Shown piece by piece: positions 36,613 through 45,651 of a stretch of 64,000 nt of DNA (its first letter is position 1; each line of letters starts with the position of its first letter). The position numbers and the translations under genes were made by a program. The DNA comes from Myxococcales bacterium. Its GTDB lineage: Bacteria > Myxococcota_A > Polyangia > Polyangiales > Polyangiaceae. The notes below the pieces were generated by a model. It did not search any database. It saw only the letters and a program-made list of their open reading frames with translations, and was not told the DNA's origin. The DNA lies in contig CAHJWM010000018.1 of assembly GCA_903642325.1 (NCBI GenBank), positions 1 through 64,000 on the forward strand, read 5' to 3'.

Positions 36613-36972
36613 TCAGAGAGTAGCCGACTGAAACGCGAGCCCGATGGCGGCGGGCAACGCTTGAATGAAAAGGATCTTCCGGTTGACGGTGAGTCCGCCG
36701 TACAGGCCCGCAACGAACACGCAGCCCAGGAAAAAGACCCTCACCGGGCCGCCGCCCGCTCCCAAGAGCAACCCCCAAACCAAACCCGCGGCCAAGAAGC
36801 CATTGTACAATCCTTGGTTGGCCGCGAGCGCCTTGGAAGCGCGTGCAAACTCGGGCGTCAAACCGAATGCGCGCAAGCCGCGCGGCTTGTCCCACAGGAA
36901 CATCTCCAGCACCAAGATGTACACGTGCAACAGGGCGACGAAGAGCACTATCGAATTGGCAATGGCGTACAT
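36613..36972 (-). CDS. DUF1304 family membrane protein
   Basis: 119 residues from the ATG at 36972, the normal size of DUF1304. Features: LLHVYILVLEMFLW with the conserved HxY and EM, then NQGLYNGFLAAGL, and four likely membrane spans. Function unknown in the family. The frame extends upstream to 37260 but without similarity. Confidence 0.88.
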   Translation of the reverse strand: MYAIANSIVLFVALLHVYILVLEMFLWDKPRGLRAFGLTPEFARASKALAANQGLYNGFLAAGLVWGLLLGAGGGPVRVFFLGCVFVAGLYGGLTVNRKILFIQALPAAIGLAFQSATL

Positions 36973-37245
36973 GCCGAAGCTTTGCACGCCGCCCGTCAAA
37001 CGCCGAACGCAAGCTGCCCTTAGCTCGGCAGCGCGGCGGTATCGCCCGCGAGCACCTCGAGTGAAACGTGGCTGGCCGGAACTCGGCGTGTTCGGCAGTG
37101 GATATCGCGATGCGATGAGCACCGACGCCGACCGCAGCGCGAATTGGAGCGGGGGCCGGATCCAAAAATAGACTGACGCGGATTTTAGCGGCGGCCAATG
37201 TACCGCTTGCAAAGCCATGACTTTGAACCTAGTCGTTGGCACTTC

Positions 37246-37968
37246 ATGTCGAGTACGCAAGCGGCGCTCGTTCTCGGCGCATCGGGATCGGTCGGTAACG
37301 CGCTAATCAAGGAGCTGATTCGCAATGGGTCGTTCAACCCCATCGTCACCCTGGTGCGCCGTCCGCAAGCCGACCAGGTCGCCATGGCACGTGACGCGGG
37401 GGTCGAGCTGCGGGAGGTTGTTGTTCCTGCAATGGCGCCGGCGACTCTTCGAACCGCGACTGCAGAAGCCGTCAATTCGATCGAAGGCGGCGTCGTCGGA
37501 TTGAGTGTGTTGGGTGTCGGGGCCGGCACTGCAAAACTCACGATCGACGAACACCGCGCGGTCGACGTGAATCTGAATGCGGCCTTTGCGCAAGGGCTGA
37601 AGGCATCAGGGCGCGTGAAGCACTTGGCGTTCATGTCCGCGGCCGGCGCTGACCCCTCTGCGGCAGCGACCGGATCAGGCGCCGCAGGGCTGGCGCGCTA
37701 CGCTCGTGTGAAAGGCGAGGCCGAGAAAGCAGTGAAAGCAAGCGGTCCGGCGGTCGTGAGCATCTTCCGCCCGGCGATGATCATCGGGTCGCAACACACG
37801 CCCTGGTTGCTGGAGAAAGTGGTGCCCGCGTTCTCATTCCTGACGCCGGCAAAATACAAGTCGATCACCGTCGAGCAAATCGCAAAAGCCATGGTCGCGA
37901 CGTCACGGCATACGCCCGCAAAATCCGAGGTCTATCATTACCCTGAAATGATGGCGTTGAGTCACTGA
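37246..37968 (+). CDS. NAD(P)-binding atypical SDR (HTATIP2/TIP30-like)
   Basis: 240 residues from the ATG at 37246. Glycine-rich motif GASGSVGNAL near residue 9, MSAAGADPSA and the YARVKGEAE segment with the Tyr-x-x-x-Lys pair, then IFRPAMIIG. Predicted reductase or binding protein, substrate unknown. Ends at 37968. Confidence 0.87.
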   Translation: MSSTQAALVLGASGSVGNALIKELIRNGSFNPIVTLVRRPQADQVAMARDAGVELREVVVPAMAPATLRTATAEAVNSIEGGVVGLSVLGVGAGTAKLTIDEHRAVDVNLNAAFAQGLKASGRVKHLAFMSAAGADPSAAATGSGAAGLARYARVKGEAEKAVKASGPAVVSIFRPAMIIGSQHTPWLLEKVVPAFSFLTPAKYKSITVEQIAKAMVATSRHTPAKSEVYHYPEMMALSH

Positions 37969-38059
37969 CTGGCACGCAGTGCCGTAAGAGGCCAGAGGCG
38001 ACGCGGTCGAAGAGCATGTTGCGTCGTCATGCACGTACCCCTATCGTCATGCACCTAAT

Positions 38060-38932
38060 TCATGTGACTCGAGACTGAGCCAAGTGAGTCAGTATCAATT
38101 CGAGGAATCTTTGTGGCTGCTCGAGCGGAACGACGTGACCGCAATCAGCAATCTCGGCATATCTCAAATTGTCGGCTACCGGTTGGAGCTGACGACGCAG
38201 ATAGTCTTTGACCAATCCGGCGCCCACCACGAGGGTCGGTTGCCGGAGGCGGCCCGTAATGAACGCCTGCTCGTATTGCGCCTTCGCTTCGGCCAGCGCG
38301 CGGTATTGCCCAAAGCCGCCGCGGAGGGCCTCCCGCCCCGAATAGACCTGGACGAAGTGAGCTCGTGTCTCCTCCTCGAGCGGACGGACGGTCTGGCTCT
38401 CGAAGAACCAATTCAAGTAAGCGGCCTCATTGCCTTCGATCGCGCGCTCGGCGAGTCCGGGCGACGCGTGGAAGCCGTACCACCAAGGGGGTCCATTTTT
38501 TAGGAACTCCTCCGCACCGGGCAACGCGCCCAACAAAGATTCGGAGAGAACCAATGTTTGAACGAGGGGCTCATGGCGCAGCGCGAGCATGGCCGCCGGC
38601 CACGCGCCCACGTCGAAGGCGACGACCGATGCTCGCTCGACGCCAAGCGCGCCCAAGAGCGCGGCTAAGTCCGCGGCCAGTGTATGCGGATCATAACCGC
38701 TCTCGGGCCGCGAGCTGCCGCCGACGCCACGAAGGTCCGGCGCAACGACCTCGTACCCTGCCGCAAGCAAGCCGGGAATGATCGCCTTCCACACGGTCCA
38801 ATCGAAGGGCCAGCCATGTACTAAAAGCACGGCGCGATCGCTTCCCGAGCCCAATCGTGCGGACACGGCCGCCTGAATGGTGATTCCGTTGGCACGTACC
38901 TGGATCACCTCGATGCCTTCGCAGTGTTGCAT
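38060..38932 (-). CDS. Alpha/beta hydrolase, epoxide hydrolase/dehalogenase-like
   Basis: 290 residues. Oxyanion HGWP (39-42), an Asp nucleophile elbow AFDVGAW (Asp107) in place of Ser, and catalytic His in DCGHVVPLEQP near 266. Asp nucleophiles are typical of epoxide hydrolases and haloalkane dehalogenases. Cytoplasmic. Stand-alone gene. Confidence 0.88.
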   Translation of the reverse strand: MQHCEGIEVIQVRANGITIQAAVSARLGSGSDRAVLLVHGWPFDWTVWKAIIPGLLAAGYEVVAPDLRGVGGSSRPESGYDPHTLAADLAALLGALGVERASVVAFDVGAWPAAMLALRHEPLVQTLVLSESLLGALPGAEEFLKNGPPWWYGFHASPGLAERAIEGNEAAYLNWFFESQTVRPLEEETRAHFVQVYSGREALRGGFGQYRALAEAKAQYEQAFITGRLRQPTLVVGAGLVKDYLRRQLQPVADNLRYAEIADCGHVVPLEQPQRFLELILTHLAQSRVT

Positions 38933-39007
38933 GGCCGGACCCTGGCGGTCGCCGGCGCCGTTTGCAATCAGAGACCAAAAGGTAACTTAGTGCACCGCAA
39001 CAGATTC

Positions 39008-39140
39008 GCGTGCGAGGGTCGATGAAGCCCCGAAGCACCAGCCTGCGAAGCCGTCGTGAGGGGCTCGGCGAAAGCCCCGGTGAAAGCGTCTTAATGCGGC
39101 GGTTGCCGCAAATGCACTAGTTGCGTGCGAGGGTCGATGA
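39008..39140. repeat. 18-bp direct repeat pair upstream of HxlR gene
   Basis: gcgtgcgagggtcgatga occurs at 39008-39025 and 39123-39140 (period 115 bp), in the gap between the hydrolase and the HxlR gene. Could be a duplicated promoter/operator segment. Confidence 0.7.
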
Positions 39141-39183
39141 GGCATCATAAAGCAGCGCGCTCATTTGTGATGCATGCTTCTGG

Positions 39184-39570
39184 ATGCAAACAGCCCCGTG
39201 CCTGGCACGGCCCTTACTTGATCAGTTGGCCGATCGCTGGGCCCCCGTCATCCTCGTCGTCCTGGGTGACGGCGCGGCTCGCTTCAATGCACTCAAGAGG
39301 GCGGTAGTCGGTGTCTCACAAAAGGTCCTGGGCGAGACGCTGAGGCATCTCGAACGCACGGGGCTCATCGAACGACGCGTGCTCGCAACTAGGCCGATCG
39401 CGGTGGAGTACTCGTTGACCCAGCTGGGAGCCGCCCTGCTTCCAATCGTCCAGGCGCTGCGAGCGTTTGGCATCGCGCACCACGATGCCATTGCCGCTGC
39501 CCAAGAGCGCTACGACTGCGCGGCCCTGAGCAAATCGACCCTCCGACTGAAAACAGCCAGTGGGCTCTAG
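39184..39570 (+). CDS. HxlR-family transcriptional regulator
   Basis: 128 residues. LLDQLADRWAPVILVVLG, RFNALKRAVVGVSQKVLGET and VEYSLTQLG are the winged-helix signature of HxlR regulators, which often sense electrophiles through an N-terminal Cys; here Cys6 is present. The first residues are unlike the family, so the exact start is uncertain. It is divergent from the alpha/beta hydrolase, a possible target. Confidence 0.88.
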   Translation: MQTAPCLARPLLDQLADRWAPVILVVLGDGAARFNALKRAVVGVSQKVLGETLRHLERTGLIERRVLATRPIAVEYSLTQLGAALLPIVQALRAFGIAHHDAIAAAQERYDCAALSKSTLRLKTASGL

Positions 39571-39794
39571 CCACTTGGCGAAGCGATGCTCTAAGAAGAT
39601 GGTTGGATGGTCACGGAGCGCGTCGAGCGACGTCTCAGCCTTCGGCGTCGTGATGCGGCGCGCCAGCGCGGCCCGTCCCAACCCGGCCCGGACGCTCACA
39701 GCGCGGCCTGTTCGCGTAATCTCTGACGTTAACCAAAGTTGAAGCGAAGTCACAACGTGAGAGGCTCTCGTGACCAGTGGCAGCGGGCAGGTCC

Positions 39795-39955
39795 GTGAAC
39801 CCGACTGCACGGGCGATTACCTCTTTACGGGTCATCCAACGCGTGCTGATGAACAAGACCCGCTGCCAGGTGTACTATTTCTACGACCAAGAGCAGGGCG
39901 TGGTCGAGATCCACTCGGTCTGGGGTGCTCGAAAAGAACGCGGCCAAAGCCGTAG
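39795..39955 (+). pseudogene. ParE/RelE-family toxin C-terminal fragment
   Basis: RVLMNKTRCQVYYFYDQEQG and VVEIHSVWGARKERG match the last strands of ParE-type toxins. The N-terminal helices and a partner antitoxin are absent. Remnant of a toxin-antitoxin pair. Confidence 0.6.
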
Positions 39956-40052
39956 CGTTTTTCTCGTGCGCTGCACATCCATTGCCCAAGCCACCCTCAA
40001 CTCTGCTCGATCCACTATTGCAAATTGAACGTCAGGAGTTTAATTTGCAAGG

Positions 40053-41225
40053 ATGATCCCGAGACGGGCTTTTACCCTCGTTCAGGCCGCCCTGAACCGA
40101 CAAGCCGCGGTAGCCCTGATCGGTCCGCGGCAGGTCGGGAAGACAACGCTGGCCCATCTGATCACCGAAGCATTCGGTAAAACAGCTCTTTACCTCGACC
40201 TTGAGGCCCGGGAAGACCGCGTAAAGCTCGGCGACGCCGCGCTCTTCCTACGAGCCTACGAGGATCGCTTGGTCATCCTCGACGAGATCCACCGCGTGCC
40301 TGAGCTCTTCGCAACGCTGCGAGGTCTGATCGATCAGGGACGCAGGCGCGGCCTTCGGCACGGACGCTTCCTGATCCTAGGCTCTGCATCGATCGATCTG
40401 CTCCGCCAATCAGGCGAGAGCCTCGCCGGCCGCATTGCCTACGTGGAAATGGGACCGCTCGATGCGCTCGAGGTTGCAGGCACCGGCGCAGCGCTTTCCA
40501 CCCTCTGGGTGCGCGGTGGCTTCCCCGACAGCTACCTGGCTCGCTCAGACGCCGAGAGCCTAGCCATTCGCGACGACTTCATCCGGACGTATCTGGAACG
40601 CGACGTGCCGCAATTCGGACCGCGCATCCCGGCGGAGACGCTCGAACGACTATGGACGATGCTGGCGCACAGCCAGGGCACGCTGCTCAACGCCTCGCGT
40701 CTGGCTGCCGGGCTATCGATCAGCGCCCCCGCCATTACGCGCTATGTCGACCTGCTTGCGGATTTGCTGCTCGTGCGGCGTCTACCGCCGCTGCACGCGA
40801 ATACCGGCAAGCGGTTGGTGAAATCGCCCAAGGTCTATGTGCGCGACAGCGGCTTGCTCCACGCTCTGCTCGGCATCGCCGACTACAACGAGCTCGCCGG
40901 CCATCCGGTCGTGGGCACGAGCTGGGAAGGCTTTGTAGTCGAAAATCTGCTGGCAGCCGCTCCACCACGTACGCAGGCCAGCTTTTACCGGACGTCTGCC
41001 GGGGCGGAGATCGACCTCGTGCTTGATTTGCCGGGACGCGCTCGCTGGGCCATCGAGATCAAGCGCGGGCTGACACCTAAGCCGGAGAAAGGCTTTCACA
41101 TCGCGTGCGACGACATCGAGCCGCAAAAACGCTTCGTCGTCTACTCCGGTGAGGATCGCTATCCAATTAGCCCAGAGCTCGAGGCGATCAGCGTGCGCGC
41201 GATGGCCGAGATCCTGGCAACATGA
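40053..41225 (+). CDS. AAA ATPase with DUF4143 domain
   Basis: 390 residues. Walker A GPRQVGKTT (24-32), Walker B VILDEIH, AAA_14 core to about 160, then DUF4143 (about 190-350) with FIRTYLERDVPQFG and a nuclease-like SFYRTSAGAEIDLVL plus EIK segment. The latter resembles the D-E-x-K core of PD-(D/E)XK nucleases seen at the C-terminus of this family. Common accessory-genome gene of unknown function. Confidence 0.92.
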   Translation: MIPRRAFTLVQAALNRQAAVALIGPRQVGKTTLAHLITEAFGKTALYLDLEAREDRVKLGDAALFLRAYEDRLVILDEIHRVPELFATLRGLIDQGRRRGLRHGRFLILGSASIDLLRQSGESLAGRIAYVEMGPLDALEVAGTGAALSTLWVRGGFPDSYLARSDAESLAIRDDFIRTYLERDVPQFGPRIPAETLERLWTMLAHSQGTLLNASRLAAGLSISAPAITRYVDLLADLLLVRRLPPLHANTGKRLVKSPKVYVRDSGLLHALLGIADYNELAGHPVVGTSWEGFVVENLLAAAPPRTQASFYRTSAGAEIDLVLDLPGRARWAIEIKRGLTPKPEKGFHIACDDIEPQKRFVVYSGEDRYPISPELEAISVRAMAEILAT

Positions 41226-41774
41226 GCCTCAAAGGCGAGCGTGAGAGCGGCTGCGCAACGCACGACACCAGGCCTTAAATCGACCCTTCCGCGCCAGCGA
41301 GCAAATGAAGCCCGATCTTGAAGCCACACGCCCGGCCGAACAGCGCGGTCGAGGGGCGGCGAGCAGCAGTCGCGCCCACCCGCCGCGCACGTCAGAGTTA
41401 TCGGCGGGTCGCCGACCACCCTGCGCTCGAAACGGGGATCTTCATGGTCGCAGTGTTGCGAACGTATCGAGCCGGGGTGTTTGATAGTCACGCAACGGGG
41501 GCAAGCGGCGCAGCCTGCGGCGGCCAGGGAGCGCCGGCAAGGCTTTCGGCGCAGGCATACCGTCACTTCCGGCAGACCAATGTCACCGACCATTACCGCT
41601 GGCACTTGTACGCACCATCGCACGTGCTTGCTAGGCGCTGCTCGCTATCGACACGTCCGCGCCACTCGAGGGGAGCACGGCGTCAGCCTCAGCTGCACAC
41701 TCGAGGGAACCGCCGACTGCACGATGGCGCGGCGCGACGGTCGCCATCTCCCGACCTTCGAGACGACCCGCAAG
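41226..41774. other. Intergenic region, nothing recognised
   Basis: Several chance frames but no motif, repeat or RNA structure recognised on either strand. Confidence 0.45.
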
Positions 41775-43295
41775 CTATTGCGGCGTGACGTGAACGACCT
41801 TGCAACCGGCGTTGTTGTCAGTATTCAATTTAGCGGGACCGCCGCCGTATTGGCCGATCATCCAGGTCGAGCCGTCCGTCGGATCTTGTGCGGCGGAGTA
41901 GTAGTCTCCCCAGCGGGTTTGGGCACTGCCGTCGCTGAGCTGAGCGGTGCCGTTCACGATCTTGTTGGGCTCATAAGCTAGACCAGAGTTGTATACGCCC
42001 ATCAGCGCAAGCCCAATTGGCCCCTGTTTCGTGGAAGACGACGCAAGCATCCACACGTTGCCGGCTTTGTCGACGCCGGGAACCCCAAACCACAATTGAT
42101 TGCCAGGGGAAGCGAAGTCATGCGTTTTTGCCGTGTTCGTCGTGGTGTCGATATCGAATAAGCGTTCGCAAGTCGAGCCGTTGCAGATAGTCGTTCTGGC
42201 CCAGTAAATGTGCCCGTTCTGGAACATCGCTTTCACTTCTCCAGCCTCGATACCGTTGCCGTTGACGCTCACACCCGTGCTGCCCCAAGTCGGTGCTAAA
42301 TCGACTCGGGGGATTGTGATGTTGTGCACTTGGATCTTGACGTTACCGGCCGATTGCGTGCCGTCCGCGCTGAGCCAACTCAGTGTCGAGGAGTCGGCCA
42401 TGGTGACAGCGTAGGCGCTGCTCGAGGGCATTCCGCCGTATTTGACGGCGACCCAGTTGTCGGCGGACATCAGATTGCAAGAGGTGGGTGAAACCACGGC
42501 CGCATCTCCGTTGTACAGGTCTGGCTTGTCCACCACCCAAGCGCAATTTCCGTGGTACACGAGTAAGACCTTGTCGGCGCTCACCGTCGGCTGCGGGTTG
42601 TCGATGAGCTCGGTGTTCCGCGCCACCACCGACGCTTTCCAGCTCGACGCACTGGCGTCCGTGCTTACCATCACCTGGACGCCCCAAGCGGCGCCGGTCA
42701 CGTTCTGAAGAATCGTCGTGATGAACCAACGCTGCGAGGGGATATCGAACACGATATGCGTGTCGCCAATCTTGCTGCCTTGCAGCGCCTTCCAGGTGTA
42801 CTGATGGTCCGCGACGCCCGTCTTCTTGTTATAAAAATACGCCGTCGATTGTCCGACCATACCGAAGATGTCATTGCCCGCGGCGACATCGGGATCGGGA
42901 ACTCCCGAACAACTGGTATCGAAGGACTGAACGAGGGGCGGTCCGCCAGTCAGTGCGATGCCGCCTCCCGTACCACCGCCACCCGAGGTGCCGGAGCTAC
43001 CCGCCGCCCCGCCACCACCGGGGACCCCGTCCGTGCCCGCCGCGCCCGCCGTAGCGGGGCCGCTACCAGACGAACCGCCGCTCGAGTTGTCGCCGCCCGA
43101 GCTGCCGCCGCCGTTCGATGCACCGCCTGGCGAGGCGCTGCCGCCAATCCCAACACCACCTGCGCTCGAAGCCCCTGGGCTTGCGCCGGCTTCCGACGAG
43201 GCGCCGCCGCTTCCGTTTGCGCCACACGCCAAAAGCAAGGACGCCGCTGCCGCAACGACGCTCCGCGTGACCAAACGACTTTGCACGGTTAACAT
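41775..43295 (-). CDS. Large secreted lipoprotein with Gly/Ser-rich linker
   Basis: 506 residues from the ATG at 43295 (a TTG nine bases upstream also opens the frame). Lipobox LLLAC, a Gly/Ser/Ala-rich spacer of about 100 residues, and a C-terminal beta-rich globular domain with repeated YFYNKKTG, HIVFDIPSQRWFITT, VLLVYHGNCAW and WMLASSST stretches that suggest a beta-propeller. No enzyme signature recognised. Cell-surface location inferred. Confidence 0.8.
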   Translation of the reverse strand: MLTVQSRLVTRSVVAAAASLLLACGANGSGGASSEAGASPGASSAGGVGIGGSASPGGASNGGGSSGGDNSSGGSSGSGPATAGAAGTDGVPGGGGAAGSSGTSGGGGTGGGIALTGGPPLVQSFDTSCSGVPDPDVAAGNDIFGMVGQSTAYFYNKKTGVADHQYTWKALQGSKIGDTHIVFDIPSQRWFITTILQNVTGAAWGVQVMVSTDASASSWKASVVARNTELIDNPQPTVSADKVLLVYHGNCAWVVDKPDLYNGDAAVVSPTSCNLMSADNWVAVKYGGMPSSSAYAVTMADSSTLSWLSADGTQSAGNVKIQVHNITIPRVDLAPTWGSTGVSVNGNGIEAGEVKAMFQNGHIYWARTTICNGSTCERLFDIDTTTNTAKTHDFASPGNQLWFGVPGVDKAGNVWMLASSSTKQGPIGLALMGVYNSGLAYEPNKIVNGTAQLSDGSAQTRWGDYYSAAQDPTDGSTWMIGQYGGGPAKLNTDNNAGCKVVHVTPQ

Positions 43296-43562
43296 TCTTA
43301 CCAAGATGGCACCCGGCCTACAATTCGGCTCAAAATTGTAACGATCGGCGGGCGAAACCGCTCACAATCGGACCCCACTAAACGATGCCACTAGGATTCG
43401 GGCGCGCCAAGAGAAGTTGGGGTGATGGTCACGGTGGGCGGCGAAGAGCCCGCAGCCTTCGGCGACAATGCCGGCTTAGCTGAGTGAGCGCCAGTGACAG
43501 CGAAGCTTGCGTGGGAATCGAGTGCTACGCTCCCACTATGCTGCGTGGGGGATTGCTGTGCC

Positions 43563-43945
43563 ATGTTTGGGCTATTGCTCATCGGTTTCGTCGCCTGTGG
43601 CGGCCGAGCTACGGATGCCCTGTGGTGGTGACCGGGAGCGCCGGCGTGCCAGGGGCCGGAAGCGCCGGGACCTCGCCGATGCCGGCCTTCGAAGGCGGCA
43701 GTGCGGGGGAAGCAGGCGCCGAAAGCGGAGGCGCGGCCGGCGTCGACTGCTCGATGGACCCGCCCGACGCCGAGCCACGGATCGCGGAAGCGGGCGCATC
43801 TGGCCGCGGCCGGCCTGCGCAGATTGTCGCAGCGTGGCGTCCAGCGGCGCCGCGGTTCGTCCTCCAAAGCCGAACGCAGCGCGTCGCTCGCGCGCCTTCG
43901 CAAACCTTGCTGTCTTCCGGCACCACCGCGGCAACGCTCTCTTAG
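43563..43945 (+). pseudogene. Lipoprotein gene, frameshifted
   Basis: ATG at 43563 gives MFGLLLIGFVACGG, a lipoprotein signal, but the frame stops after 22 codons. The next frame carries the expected Gly/Ser/Ala-rich spacer (VTGSAGVPGAGSAGTSPM, EGGSAGEAGAESGGAAG) and a Cys-containing segment, to 43945. A one-base indel near 43615 would join them. The 3' end overlaps the convergent CBS gene. Confidence 0.55.
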
Positions 43946-44364
43946 CCGTTCGGTGGCGCCGCTACGATCTCGCCAAGCAATGATCGGCCGTCACTGCGCA
44001 AGGCCAAGTCTCCGAGCGAGAGCATGCCGACCGCGCGCTGCCTCGAGTCCACCACTAACAGTCGTCGAATCGACTTGTTGCGCATGAGCTGGATCTCCCG
44101 ATCGAGGTCATCATCGGGCGAAAGCATCGTGAAATCTCGAGAACAGACCTCTGCCGTGCGCGTGGCGGCCGGGTCGAGCCCTTCTGCCACTACCCGCACT
44201 GCGATGTCGCGGTCCGTCAGGATCCCCGTCACTCTATGCTTGTCTTCGACGACGACCGCGCCGACGTCATTATTGCTCATTTGCCGGGCGGCATCGCTGA
44301 CCGATTGCGTGCTTGAAATACAAATGGGTTGTCGGCTCATCACTTCGCTGATTCGCTTGCTCAT
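43942..44364 (-). CDS. Two-CBS-domain protein
   Basis: 140 residues from the ATG at 44364, behind a ccggag ribosome-binding site. Two CBS motifs: MSRQPICISSTQSVSDAAR / GILTDRDIAVRVV, and SRDFTMLSPDDDL / RRLLVVDSRQRAVGML. CBS pairs bind adenosine nucleotides and act as energy sensors. It is divergent from the AAA+ regulator and next to several signalling genes. Confidence 0.92.
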   Translation of the reverse strand: MSKRISEVMSRQPICISSTQSVSDAARQMSNNDVGAVVVEDKHRVTGILTDRDIAVRVVAEGLDPAATRTAEVCSRDFTMLSPDDDLDREIQLMRNKSIRRLLVVDSRQRAVGMLSLGDLALRSDGRSLLGEIVAAPPNG

Positions 44365-44586
44365 GACTTTCTCCGGTTTACGCACGTCCAATGACAGTGC
44401 AACGCGGGTGCCAGTGCTCTGGGTGCCGCCACTCGACGCCGGGCGCTTCGTGTGAGGGGGATCGGAGCTCGCGAAGCGGGCCGGGGCCATCAGGCGCGCC
44501 GCTTTTCCTGCCAAGTCCTGCGGCGTATATGTGTCAGTGCATCATCGGACAGACGCGCGGAGTGAGCGCGATAAACACTAAACACT

Positions 44587-45651
44587 GTGTCATTCCAGCA
44601 ATTTTTGCTCACACATCGCGATAAATTAATCACGCTCTGCAGCGCTCGAATCGCGGAGGAGGGAGTCGAGGGCTTGGCTCGAGACATTGCACAATGTTTC
44701 GCGGATATCGCGGCTTGGCAACACGGCCATGACTCAGAGCCGCCGAGCGCTGTGCGGCTAACCTCACCGCCCAACATGGACGCTGTGATCGGTTCGGGGC
44801 CGGCGATGACGCGTTTACGTAGCGAGCTGGAACAGCTGGGCCGAAGGTCGCGCGCTCCTGTCGCATTCGTCGGCGAGCCGGGCACGGGAAAGCGACATTG
44901 CGCCAGGGAGCTGCACCGGGCGACTTATCCGGACGGAGACCTGTTTGAACTGGACGGGCGAGATTGCCTCGCAGAGCTCGAAGAGCGCGTGGTGGCGCTG
45001 CGCAGCTGTGTGAGCGCGCAGGCGGCGGTCGGCATGACCGTTTACGTTCATGATCTCAGTGAGCAGGCGCCCGAGGTTCAGGCACGCGTGTCGCACCTTT
45101 TACGTGAGCGCAGCCTGCAATTGCGAGTCGTCGTCTCTTCGACCAGCGAGCTGGCGCAAGCCGCGCGGGTCGGCAAACTGCGACGGGATCTGGCGTCGGC
45201 ATTTACGCGAGAAGTCCGGATTCCGTCACTCAGCGATCGCTCGGACGACATACCCGAGCTCGTTCGGCACTTCGCCGTGCTCGCCGCTTGGCGGGCCAAA
45301 TCTCCGCCTACCGAATTCGATGCGACGGCGCTGCGCCGGATGCAGCGGCATTCGTGGCCCCAGAACGTGGCCGAGCTGCAGGCGTTCGTAGAGCGGATCT
45401 CGCGCGAGTTAGGCGGAGCTCTCGTGCGGGACGAGGATCTTCACGACTTGGCGGATCAGCCCTCGGGCGTGGCCTTCGCTCTACCGGCGACGGGGATTGA
45501 TTTGGCGGAGCTCGAGCGCCAGTTCCTCACTCAGGCGCTGCAGTTGGCTCACAACAATCAAACACGGGCCGCGAGCCTGCTCGGTCTGACGCGGGACCAG
45601 ATCCGTTACCGCATGGGCAAGTTCGAAATAGTTGCGCTCGCGCGTGGCTGA
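44587..45651 (+). CDS. Enhancer-binding-protein-like regulator lacking GAFTGA (AAA+ and Fis HTH)
   Basis: 354 residues from a GTG. Residues 1-45 resemble an RsbRD-type helical domain (FLLTHRDKLITLCSARIAEE). An AAA+ domain follows with Walker A GEPGTGKR (96-103) and a weak Walker B VYVHDLSE (152-159). The GAFTGA sigma54-contact loop is absent and the usual FRxDLYYRLN segment reads LRRDLASAFTRE. A C-terminal Fis HTH (about 308-350, NNQTRAASLLGLTRDQIRYR) is intact. So it probably binds DNA but cannot activate sigma54 in the standard way. Its 3' end overlaps the convergent kinase gene by 46 bp. Confidence 0.85.
   Translation: MSFQQFLLTHRDKLITLCSARIAEEGVEGLARDIAQCFADIAAWQHGHDSEPPSAVRLTSPPNMDAVIGSGPAMTRLRSELEQLGRRSRAPVAFVGEPGTGKRHCARELHRATYPDGDLFELDGRDCLAELEERVVALRSCVSAQAAVGMTVYVHDLSEQAPEVQARVSHLLRERSLQLRVVVSSTSELAQAARVGKLRRDLASAFTREVRIPSLSDRSDDIPELVRHFAVLAAWRAKSPPTEFDATALRRMQRHSWPQNVAELQAFVERISRELGGALVRDEDLHDLADQPSGVAFALPATGIDLAELERQFLTQALQLAHNNQTRAASLLGLTRDQIRYRMGKFEIVALARG

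Noticed and set aside
42756..43341. Plus-strand frames over the Gly/Ser linker of the large lipoprotein
   Set aside because: Pro-rich mirror of a Gly/Ser-coding repeat; no independent support.
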